Assembly: GCA_049509675.1 (NCBI GenBank)
Contig: JBEKZQ010000429.1
Location: 1 to 7,666, forward strand
Direction of reading: 5' to 3'
DNA length: 7,666 nt
DNA from: JBEKZQ01 sp049509675
GTDB lineage: Bacteria > Planctomycetota > Planctomycetia > Pirellulales > Thermoguttaceae
The position numbers and the translations under genes are program-made. Positions 1 through 6,968 of the stretch are shown here, one piece after another. The notes under the pieces are model-generated. The model was not told where the DNA came from and made no database searches. It saw nothing but the letters and a program-made list of their open reading frames with translations. Position 1 is the stretch's first letter. Every line of letters begins with the position of its first letter.

Positions 1-1545
1 CATCCTATGCGAGCACCCAGCCAGCACCAGAAGAAGGAGGTGTCTCGCGGTGTACGCAACCTCCTCAACATCGACGCGATCGAGATGGCCCTCCGCGCCC
101 TTCGCCGACTAGGCAAGGACCTCGGCAAGGAACTGGAGCGCACTGCTACGGGGGAATTGGGCCGCGTGATGAAGCGCTTGAACGAGGCCACAACCGAGCG
201 CGACAGCCTGGAAGACCAGATCGGACATCTTGACATCGAGATCGAAAATGCCGAGCAAGAGAAGGAGGACCTCGACAAGAAGCTTAGGAAGTACCGTGGT
301 ATTAGCGAACTGGTCGAGAGACGCGAAATGCTCGATGGCCAAATCAAGCAGTTGGAATCGGAGATGGAAGGCATGCGCGCGGAGCTCCGGGAGCGTCTCG
401 GGCGTAGCGCGATGCTGCTCTGTTTTCCAGAGATCCATACTGTCTTTGCCCACATTGACAAGCGCAAGAAGAAGGGCGAGATACCCCCGGAGATTCGTCG
501 CGAGCTTATCGAGAAGCTCCTGGCCGACGCGGTCTGTATCTGCGGACGCGGCATCTGCAAGGGCACCGTAGAGCATGGCAAGCTACAAGAATGGCTTCGC
601 AAAGTCGCCGATCCGAACCTTGGCGAATCCGCTTGGGATCTGTGGAGTGAGTTGTCGGGCATCATCCAGCAGGAAGCGAATCTGCGCCGCAGTGTGGAAA
701 CCGCGGTGCAGACCTTTGGCCGCAAGAACAATGATTTGGAGAAAGCCCGACGACATCTCCAGCAAGTGAGCGACCGTATCGGCGAAGACGCCCGGGACGA
801 TGCAATGCACTTGGAGAAGCAACGTAAGAAGGTTGAATCAGACATTGTCGACCGCAACGTGCAGAAGCAATGCCAAGAGGAACGCCGACAAGAACTCGCC
901 GTCGAGATCGAACAGCTTGACGCTCAGAAGGCCAAGCTGGACAAGGAGCGCGGACTGCAAAATGAGCTGAGCAGGCGGCATAGTATCGTCCAAGGCGCCC
1001 TCTCCGCCTTGGACTCAGTGGCCACGGATTTCACACGCGAGGCCCGCCAAACGATTGCTTCGGAAGCCACGGCGTTCTTGCAGACGTTTCTGGATGAGGA
1101 AAGCCGTGACCTGTTCCAGGCAATTGTCGTAAATGATGACTACTCCCTGCAAATTCTCGACCAACATGGCAACCCCACGCTGGCCAATATCTCCGCGGGC
1201 CAGCGACAACTTATGTCCATTGCATTCATCGCTGCCTTGGCCAAAACTGCCGCCGACGGCCGCTTATTGGAGATGCCACTCTTCATGGACACGCCGTTCG
1301 GCCGGCTGTCGCTTGGGCACCGCCTCAGCCTGATAGACAACATTCCCGGCCTTTGCGCCCAATGGATCCTCCTGGCGACGGACACCGAGTTGCGTCGGCC
1401 GGAGGCGCTGCATCTTCGGGACTCGAAGAAATGGGGAAAGTTCTACCGGCTTGCGGCGAATAGCCTGGGAGAAACAACCGTCAAGGAACAATCCGTCGAT
1501 GATGCCCTATTAGGCCTTCGGGAAGAAGAGGAGAGGTCAACATGA
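1..1545 (+). CDS. DndD-like SMC/Rad50-type coiled-coil ATPase, 5'-partial
   Basis: The reading frame is open to the first base, so the true start and the Walker A motif lie upstream; the ATG at 7 is internal. Residue numbers here count from that Met. Residues about 40-135 and 225-325 are Glu/Lys/Arg-rich heptad-like coiled coil. Between them lies a hinge region with a cysteine cluster, C177-I-C179-G-R-G-I-C184. The C-terminal ATPase half has an ABC-type signature ISAGQRQ (395-401), a Walker B strand LFMDTPFGRLS (425-435), and ILLATDTEL as the last strand. The SAGxRQ signature, the D-T-P after Walker B and the early segment VRNLLNIDAIE resemble DndD, the ATPase of DNA phosphorothioation (Dnd) operons, more than RecN or SbcC. 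By family knowledge DndD works with DndC and DndE in sulfur modification of the DNA backbone; that role here is inferred. Full-length DndD proteins are about 650-750 residues, so some 150-250 residues are missing. The stop overlaps the next start (ATGA). Alternative: another SMC-like defence ATPase. Confidence 0.75.
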   Translation, partial: HPMRAPSQHQKKEVSRGVRNLLNIDAIEMALRALRRLGKDLGKELERTATGELGRVMKRLNEATTERDSLEDQIGHLDIEIENAEQEKEDLDKKLRKYRGISELVERREMLDGQIKQLESEMEGMRAELRERLGRSAMLLCFPEIHTVFAHIDKRKKKGEIPPEIRRELIEKLLADAVCICGRGICKGTVEHGKLQEWLRKVADPNLGESAWDLWSELSGIIQQEANLRRSVETAVQTFGRKNNDLEKARRHLQQVSDRIGEDARDDAMHLEKQRKKVESDIVDRNVQKQCQEERRQELAVEIEQLDAQKAKLDKERGLQNELSRRHSIVQGALSALDSVATDFTREARQTIASEATAFLQTFLDEESRDLFQAIVVNDDYSLQILDQHGNPTLANISAGQRQLMSIAFIAALAKTAADGRLLEMPLFMDTPFGRLSLGHRLSLIDNIPGLCAQWILLATDTELRRPEALHLRDSKKWGKFYRLAANSLGETTVKEQSVDDALLGLREEEERST

Positions 1546-1988
1546 AAATGGACGAGCGACGGCGCATTCGAACCAGCAAACGCCACGGTGAATTGTATAG
1601 GGAATTGAAAGGCACTCTCGTTCAGGAGTTCCATGAACTCTTTTTCTTGTCTGCCTGTGTTGGTTTCCGGAACCAGTGTCCCGCCCCGCTGGGCAGGATG
1701 GCTGAAGAGCGATTCTGGTCAGATACCATCACGCGGGACGAGTGGAGCGCCTACAGGGCGATGATTCTGAGTTGCAACGACATGGATTTCAACGCCATTC
1801 AGGATGAGAAAGCGGTGATTGAGAAGATTGAAGAGTACGCGCACGGAGGGATGCTGTACCTCATCGAGAATGTGCTGAATGGCTTCTTGGTCGAGAAGGA
1901 CGGGGACTATGCGGTGGACAAGACGGTGGTCAGGGATCTTCCCCGTCGCGTAATGCACTACGTCTTTGAAACGGCGTCTAACGGATGA
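1542..1988 (+). CDS. Small Dnd-associated protein (Dnd-associated protein 4-like)
   Basis: A 148-residue soluble protein with no signal peptide or membrane segment. It begins with a basic RRRIRTSKRHGELYREL segment, followed by a helical FHELFFLSACVGFRN and PLGRM. A C-terminal block reads EKIEEYAHGGMLYLIENVLNG. This layout (R-I-R start, a helix ending in LG-like residues with basic and Pro-Leu residues after it, then EEYA-GG) resembles, from memory, the small Dnd system-associated protein 4 family found beside phosphorothioation genes. It occupies the place after the DndD-like gene where DndE usually sits, but is longer than DndE (about 110 residues) and fits that family less well. Its biochemical role is not known. 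The start at 1542 overlaps the upstream stop in ATGA and is preceded by the purine-rich GAGGAGAGG; the Met at 1548 is an alternative. It is almost certainly co-translated with both neighbours. Confidence 0.6.
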   Translation: MKMDERRRIRTSKRHGELYRELKGTLVQEFHELFFLSACVGFRNQCPAPLGRMAEERFWSDTITRDEWSAYRAMILSCNDMDFNAIQDEKAVIEKIEEYAHGGMLYLIENVLNGFLVEKDGDYAVDKTVVRDLPRRVMHYVFETASNG

Positions 1989-1997
1989 TGAACGGGG

Positions 1998-3371
1998 ATG
2001 CGCCGAATCCTGCTGGTTGAACCTGAGTACCGCAATAAGTACCCACCGCTGGGCCTGATGAAAATATCGGCCTACCACAAGATGCGGGGGGATCACGTCG
2101 AGTTCGTTAAGGGGCGTTCCCAGGTTCACCGGGGTTACAAGTGGGATCGAATCTATGTCGCCACGCTCTTCAGCTTCTATTGGAGCATTACGCTCAAAAC
2201 GATCCAGTACTACGCACCGGCGGTCGAAAGCGTCGGCGATATCTGGGTCGGCGGCGTCTTGGCGACCCTTATGGGCGACGAGATCAAGTCGCAAACCGGG
2301 GCGACTTTCGTCGCTGGCCTGCTCGACCGCGGCGGCATGTTGGACAGTAACAGCCGGCAAATAGTCGATCATCTCATCCCCGACTACAGCATCCTTGAGG
2401 AGATCGAATACAAGTACCCGGCTCGAAACGCCTACTTTGGCTATACGACCAGGGGCTGTCCCAATCGTTGCCCGTTCTGCGCGGTGCCGACCATTGAACC
2501 CTGTTTCCAGCACTATACGCCGCTCGCCCGGCAGGTGCGGGGTATCGAGGAGATGTACGGAACACAACGAGACCTCCTGCTTTTGGATAATAATGTGTTG
2601 GCGTCGAAGGAGTTCAAACGCATCATTCACGATATCCTTGACCTTGGCTTTCACAAGGGCGCCAAACATGACAACCAACTCCGCGCTGTGGACTTCAATC
2701 AGGGGCTAGACGCCCGAAAGTTGAATGCCGAGAAGATGAAGCTCTTGGCGCGAACGGCCGTCAGGCCGCTTCGCCTGGCTTTGGACAACTCCGGCATGGT
2801 CAAGACCTACATTGCCACAGTGAAGCTCGCCTGCGACCACGGGGTTCCCGAGATTGGCACGTATGTTTTGTTCAACTATCGAGATACCCCCAAGAGTTTC
2901 TATGAGCGGCTCCGCTTGAGCACGGTACTTAATGAGTCCCTTGGCGCGAAGATCACTTCCTTCCCCATGCGTTACATACCGCTGACAGACAAAGATCGGC
3001 GCCATGTTGGGCCGCACTGGAACCGTCGTTTTTTGAGAGGCATTCAATGCATCCTGCTTTCCACCCACGGTGTAGTCAGCCCCAGGAAGGAGTTCTTTGA
3101 AGCCGCCTTTGGCCGCGACTACTCGGAATTCGTCCGAATAGCTTCGATGCCTGAGCACTACATTATCCAGAGACGTTCTCACGAGGGCAATGGAGCTTTC
3201 GATTGGGAGGGCCTCTTCTCGCGGCTGACCGACGCGCAGCGCGGCACGTTGTACGAGATTCTTGGTCAGGGACAGGTAACCAAGAAAACGATAAAGGCGG
3301 TGACCAGCAAACGCCTAAGGAGCATTCTGGGGCACTACCTTGATGAATCCGCCAAAGCAAGAAAGAAGTAG
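1998..3371 (+). CDS. Radical SAM protein with B12-binding-like N-terminal domain
   Basis: A 457-residue enzyme. Residues 1-130 form a Rossmann-like N-terminal domain (ILLVEPEYRNKYPPLGLMK, later IWVGGVLATLMGDE) like the cobalamin-binding domain that precedes many radical SAM cores, but I see no DxHxxG cobalamin motif, so B12 use is doubtful. The core begins with TTRGCPNRCPFC, where C154, C158 and C161 form CX3CX2C, the ligands of the 4Fe-4S cluster that cleaves S-adenosylmethionine. Later core strands include DLLLLDNNVLA (about 192-202), LRLALDNSGM and VPEIGTYVLFNY. The C-terminal 130 residues (after FPMRYIPLTD) are of unknown function. The substrate cannot be read from sequence. It starts 9 bases after the previous stop, with a weak GGATG-type ribosome site, and so is operonic with the DndD-like ATPase. 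Radical SAM enzymes are not standard components of dnd operons, which makes a new modification chemistry possible but unproven. A MiaB-type methylthiotransferase is unlikely, because no TRAM-like tail is visible. Confidence 0.85.
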   Translation: MRRILLVEPEYRNKYPPLGLMKISAYHKMRGDHVEFVKGRSQVHRGYKWDRIYVATLFSFYWSITLKTIQYYAPAVESVGDIWVGGVLATLMGDEIKSQTGATFVAGLLDRGGMLDSNSRQIVDHLIPDYSILEEIEYKYPARNAYFGYTTRGCPNRCPFCAVPTIEPCFQHYTPLARQVRGIEEMYGTQRDLLLLDNNVLASKEFKRIIHDILDLGFHKGAKHDNQLRAVDFNQGLDARKLNAEKMKLLARTAVRPLRLALDNSGMVKTYIATVKLACDHGVPEIGTYVLFNYRDTPKSFYERLRLSTVLNESLGAKITSFPMRYIPLTDKDRRHVGPHWNRRFLRGIQCILLSTHGVVSPRKEFFEAAFGRDYSEFVRIASMPEHYIIQRRSHEGNGAFDWEGLFSRLTDAQRGTLYEILGQGQVTKKTIKAVTSKRLRSILGHYLDESAKARKK

Positions 3372-3532
3372 CGGCCCCATAACCGTGACGTGCCGGGAGG
3401 GAAAAGGAGGAAAGGCCCAACTATTGCAAACGAACCGGCGGCTGTGGCAGATTCAAGCCATGCCGCAAACAGCCCGCTGCTTCTCCACCGCCGGTCGTGG
3501 GGTGTTGGTGGGGGGAGTCATCCCCCCGCGAA
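3372..3532. other. Convergent intergenic gap
   Basis: This 161-base gap separates the radical SAM stop from the kinase stop. It holds a strong purine-rich Shine-Dalgarno-like run (GGGAGGGAAAAGGAGG, 3395-3410) and the GC hairpin near its right end. An open frame beginning at ATG 3343, inside the end of the radical SAM gene, crosses the gap and runs antisense into the kinase to 3630. Its first 40 or so codons could be the remnant of a further operon gene; the rest is shadow. No convincing complete gene is seen. Confidence 0.4.
3510..3527. terminator. Hairpin between convergent genes, possible terminator
   Basis: GGGGGGA (3510-3516) pairs perfectly with TCCCCCC (3521-3527) around the loop GTCA. 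It lies 5 bases beyond the kinase stop and in the gap after the radical SAM gene, so it could stop transcription from both sides. Neither strand has a T-run after the stem, so it is not a canonical intrinsic terminator. Confidence 0.4.
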
Positions 3533-4990
3533 TCAATGCTTCACCTGAATCTCCAGCAGCCTGGTCAACTCGGCGCAGAGTTGTTTCATCGTCAACGGCA
3601 AGCAGAGCACCAGGCGATGATCGGCCGTGACCGCTTCCACGCGCCACGCCCGCTGGGTTTCGTCCAACAGCAGGATCGCCCGCACAAAATGCGTGTGGTT
3701 GTCTGAGCCGAAGGTGTTGAACATTTCCAGGGCCGCACGGCCGATGCCCTGGGCATTGAAGATCACGCACTCGGCGACCGTACCGTCCTGGCGGAAACGG
3801 GCGAAGGCGCGGGCCGGGTCTTCCGTCAGCAACATGCGAAGGTTCGCCCGCTTGAAGCCTTTGCGGAAGACCTCCTGCATGTCCTGATTGGCCTCGACGA
3901 CCATCACGGTGGAGGATTTTTCGGTTGTCGCGCCGGCCGGGGGTCCGTCAGCGGTCTCCGACTTCGCCTCGCCCAGTTGCTTCAGCGCGATGTGCAGGTC
4001 GGCCAACATGGCGGCCGGCGCCTGGTAGCGGCGACTGGGATCCAGCGACATCGCCTTGTTGACGACCAGCGTCACCCAGTGTGGAAGGTTCGGGCCGAGC
4101 TGCTGGATGGGCACGACTTCCAAAAAGCGGGTCTTGCTCAAGCGTTGCAAGCGGTCCTTGGTCTCCGAAAGCGGCGCCTGGCCCGTGAGCATGTGGTAAA
4201 AGATGCAGCCGAGGAAATAGATGTCGCTGCGCGTATCGTCCTTGCGTACGCCGGTGACCCGCTCCAAGGCGGCGTAATCGACGGTGCGGGCGTTTGGCGC
4301 GTCGTCGAGCATGTCGTCCGCCAGGGTCTCGTCCATCGAGGCCAGTCCGAAGTCCACCAGTTTGGCCTGGCCCGAGCTGGTCACCAAGACGTTATTGAGC
4401 TTCAAGTCGCGATGGGTCAGTCCGTGCTCGAAGGCGTAGCTCAGGCCGTCGGTCATGCCGATCATGATCTGCGTGGCCTGGAGGGGATCGACTTTTTTGC
4501 GGATCTTGACGATGTTCTGGAGATTCCAGCCTTCCACGAATTCCATCACCAGGTAGTGCATCTTGTCGTGGGAGACGACCTCGTAGATGGGCACGATATT
4601 GGGATGCCGCAGCGTGCAGCCCAACTTGCCTTCCCGAATGAACTGGGTGTAATGCACGGGGTTCTCGCTGAATTTTCGCCGCAACACCTTCAGCGCCACG
4701 ACGGCCCCGGTCTGGCGATGGACCGCGCGAAAGACCCGGGCGAACGTGCCGGTGCCCATCAAGTACAGCACCTTGTAGGGACCATAGAAGAAGCCCGACC
4801 GCTCGCCTTTGACCAGGCGATCGACCTGGTAGTTCGTCATGAACTCGCGGCGAACGAGCACCTGGAGGAAGTCGTTCAGCGGTACGTTGCGCGTTCCCAG
4901 ACTGGCCCAAACCTCGCGCAACTGCCGCTCATTGAGCAGTTCGAGGTCGAAGGCCCGTTGGGCAGCTTGTTCGGCGGAAGGATGGCCCAT
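3533..4990 (-). CDS. Serine/threonine protein kinase with degenerate receiver-like C-terminal domain
   Basis: A cytosolic Hanks-type kinase of 485 residues from the chosen ATG. Residues 1-65 are a helical N-terminal segment (AFDLELLNERQLREVW, FMTNYQVDRLVKGE) common ahead of planctomycete kinases. The kinase domain follows: glycine loop MGTGTFARV (78-86), ATP-binding K101 in VALK, E120 of helix C, HRDLKLNN with D195, K197 and N200, and DFG at 213-215. The APE site is a variant, ALE (241-243), and the helix F aspartate is D256. All catalytic residues are present, so it should be active. Residues about 362-480 look like a response-regulator receiver (VMVVEANQDMQE, VIFNAQGIG, AILLLDETQRAW), but the acidic pocket, phospho-acceptor Asp and conserved Lys are not evident, so it probably binds or signals without phosphorylation. 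The frame extends upstream to a TTG at 5065. ATG 4990 is preferred because family-like sequence begins there, although its ribosome site is weak. Its target is unknown, and it is unrelated in orientation to the operon on its left. Confidence 0.9.
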   Translation of the reverse strand: MGHPSAEQAAQRAFDLELLNERQLREVWASLGTRNVPLNDFLQVLVRREFMTNYQVDRLVKGERSGFFYGPYKVLYLMGTGTFARVFRAVHRQTGAVVALKVLRRKFSENPVHYTQFIREGKLGCTLRHPNIVPIYEVVSHDKMHYLVMEFVEGWNLQNIVKIRKKVDPLQATQIMIGMTDGLSYAFEHGLTHRDLKLNNVLVTSSGQAKLVDFGLASMDETLADDMLDDAPNARTVDYAALERVTGVRKDDTRSDIYFLGCIFYHMLTGQAPLSETKDRLQRLSKTRFLEVVPIQQLGPNLPHWVTLVVNKAMSLDPSRRYQAPAAMLADLHIALKQLGEAKSETADGPPAGATTEKSSTVMVVEANQDMQEVFRKGFKRANLRMLLTEDPARAFARFRQDGTVAECVIFNAQGIGRAALEMFNTFGSDNHTHFVRAILLLDETQRAWRVEAVTADHRLVLCLPLTMKQLCAELTRLLEIQVKH

Positions 4991-5183
4991 GCCAATCTCA
5001 GCAGGAGGACGACAGCGAGAACCTCTTATACTTTGCGCGGTCTGAAATGATCCCACCCGCAGCAACAGGGAACGGATCGTATCATTACGAACCGTTCACG
5101 CTATGAGGCGGTCGGGCGAGAACACACCTGGATCGCCCAATTTAATGGTAAGGCGCAAATGTGCGTCTCGCAATCCCCCCCAT
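4991..5183 (-). promoter_or_regulatory. Upstream region of the kinase gene, with an imperfect palindrome
   Basis: This non-coding stretch lies between the kinase start and the insertion sequence. Arms 5071-5080 (AACGGATCGT) and 5087-5096 (ACGAACCGTT) pair at 9 of 10 positions around ATCATT, which could be an operator or a small hairpin. On the minus strand a TATAAG at 5025-5030 resembles a -10 box, but I see no good -35 at the right distance, so the promoter is uncertain. The insertion sequence lies about 190 bases from the kinase start and could affect its expression. Confidence 0.3.
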
Positions 5184-5204
5184 CTGTGATTCAGACGTAA
5201 GCGG
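5184..5204 (+). repeat. Left terminal inverted repeat of the IS
   Basis: 21 bases starting CTGTGATTCAGACG, exactly complementary to the repeat at 7645-7665. It is the transposase-proximal (downstream) end, about 107 bases beyond the transposase stop. Confidence 0.92.
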
Positions 5205-5211
5205 ACCCGGC

Positions 5212-5259
5212 GGCGGCCATGGCCGGCCGGGCCGCCGACTTCGGCGGCCACGGCCGAAG
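5212..5259. other. GC-rich overlapping hairpins inside the left IS end
   Basis: Three mutually exclusive stems can form: GGCGGCC 5212-5218 with 5230-5236; GCCGCCG(A) 5231-5238 with 5241-5248; CTTCGGC 5239-5245 with 5253-5259. They sit between the transposase stop and the left repeat. They could end transcription of the IS genes or block incoming transcription, but no T-run follows, so this is inference. Confidence 0.4.
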
Positions 5260-5311
5260 CGGCGGCAGGCGACCGCGGGAGAGGGAGAGCAAGTGAGTGG
5301 CGAGCGGTAGC

Positions 5312-6965
5312 TCAAGGTGCGGCGGGGCGATCGGAAACGAGACACGACGATTCTTGTTGTAGCCGCCGCGTCTTCGCCAAGGCCTTGGCCCGCGCCTTGC
5401 CTTGCAGACTTAAGGTCAACTCCATGTGCTCCAACAAGCTGAAGAAACCGAAGTATTGCTGCCGATAGACGATCACCCGATCCCCATCGGGCAACAGCCG
5501 GCGGGTCGTGGGCCAAGTACGCCGGTTCAACTCCTCATGCCCCTGCCGGACCAAATGGATTTGCAGCAGGCTGTAGGTCAGGCACACGAACACCGTCTGG
5601 CTGACGATCGGGTTCCAGGCTGTGGAGTGGAACCGCGTCAGATCCCAGAAGCATTTCACCTGCCGATGCCGCTCTTCAATGTCCGAGCGATTCCGCCCCG
5701 GTGGTCACCACCAACCAGCTTTCCTCGTGGCCATCGGCATAAATGTCCCGGGAGAGCACGCCCGTCACGGGAACCGGACAATCCGACCAACTGGTCAACC
5801 CGGGAAAGCGCGCGATCAGGGTCTGCTCGCGCACCTTGCTCGGGTCGGGCGGGTCTTGAGCCTCTTGCTCCGCCCGGTGGCGGGCCAACGTCTTCTGCCG
5901 TTTCCGTTCCCGCTTTTGCGCCGTGGGATGAGGCGGATGCGATGGCCGCAAGCTGGCCAACGGCGGACGGTGTTCCGTGGTGTACGGCTCCCAAACGGTG
6001 GCCAGTTGCGTGAGGCCGCGCACGTCCTCGAGGATGTTCATGTCGGAGCGGATGGGAATCACGGTGTCGATGCCATACTCCGATTTCAAGCGGCCGATCT
6101 GCGGGCCGTTGATAAAGCCGCGGTCCAGCAAGAGGACCTTCATCACACCCCGACCGGCAATCTCCACGAAGGTGTCCACCAGCGGCCACAACGCCGTGGC
6201 TTCCGACTCGTTGCCCCGCAGCACCCGCACGCCGGCTACCACGAAACGTTCCCCCGCCTCGTCGCAATGCAGCAGGAATACGGCCTTATAGCAGCGCCGC
6301 CAGCGGCAACGGTCCCGCTGCGCCTTGGTCATCTCCTGCTCCTGCTGCTTGCTCACCGGATGGTTGTGCTCGTCGAACAACAGCCGCACCGAATCCTCGT
6401 AGTTCCCGTTGTCCGGCACGAACAGGTACGAGCCGTCGGCGATGAAAATCCCCTCCTCGTCGTAGGCTTCTAGTTCGCCGTACAACGCCGCCACGTGGCG
6501 ATTGTACCAGTCCTCCAACTCCTGTGGTCCCGTGTCGCGGGCCAGCTTGCGGAGGTAGTCCTGGTCGCACGGCGTCTGGCGTGGATAGAGGTTGCGCTCA
6601 TTGAAGCCCGGGCAATTCAGTTCCACGTTCCCGCTCTCGGGATCGACGCGACGTTGCGCGACCTCTGGCCCCAAAGCGTCGATCAATCCGCCTGAGCGGA
6701 TGATCCACGGATAGGAGTGAAAACTGTGCATGCCGTGCAGCCGCAGGGAAAGTTGGCTGGAAAGATAAAACCACATCGGCACGTGATGTCGCTCGCGCGG
6801 CGAAGGATAGTGGGCCGCCAACTTGTCCACGACATCCTGACTGAAGAGAAACTGGAAGAACTTGGTCTCCGCCACGTCGGACGCCAACTCCACGTAATCG
6901 AAGCGGCCTTCGCGAAACTCGTCGATGACGAAAGGCTTGTTGTTCTCGAACACCACCAGGTCCAT
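5312..6965 (-). pseudogene. IS4-family DDE transposase, split by a +1 frameshift
   Basis: It cuts and joins the IS ends. The first frame runs from ATG 6965 to a stop at 5676 (429 codons); the natural continuation lies in the next frame down to the stop at 5312. Joining them at the G4 run (CCCC on the plus strand, 5696-5699) by dropping one G gives a protein of about 550 residues. The catalytic residues are D177 (FIADGSY), D281 (LLLDRGF) and E430. E430 falls in R426-SDI-E430-ERHRQV-K437, an exact R-x3-E-x6-K that exists only in the restored frame. Residues 325-415 form a long insertion, very basic and acidic at 350-380, in the position of the IS4-family beta-strand insertion. The C-terminus (CFWDLTRFHST, VFVCLTYSLLQIHLV) is the usual helical tail. 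The ribosome site GGAGG (6972-6976) is 6 bases before the ATG. The start lies 3 bases after the restored stop of the upstream gene, so the two are coupled. As written, the product lacks the catalytic Glu and would be inactive. Confidence 0.85.
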
Positions 6966-6968
6966 GGC

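Noticed and set aside
1719..2678. 319-codon open frame on the minus strand
   Set aside because: It lies wholly antisense to the small Dnd-associated-like gene and the radical SAM gene, whose motifs are clear. Its protein shows no family features, and it is a codon-bias shadow in GC-rich DNA.
3977..5050. 357-codon open frame on the plus strand
   Set aside because: It is antisense to the kinase, whose catalytic motifs are intact. Its His/Gln/Val-rich composition is typical of a mirror frame.
4991..5065. Kinase start at TTG 5065
   Set aside because: The extra 25 residues are not kinase-family-like and cover the TATAAG patch. The ATG at 4990 begins the familiar N-terminal segment.
5142..5516. 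124-codon minus-strand frame crossing the left IS boundary
   Set aside because: It spans the inverted repeat and overlaps the transposase C-terminus. It is Arg/Pro-rich low-complexity sequence with no protein-like pattern.
5622..6473. 283-codon open frame on the plus strand within the IS
   Set aside because: It is antisense to the transposase and has no recognisable motifs.
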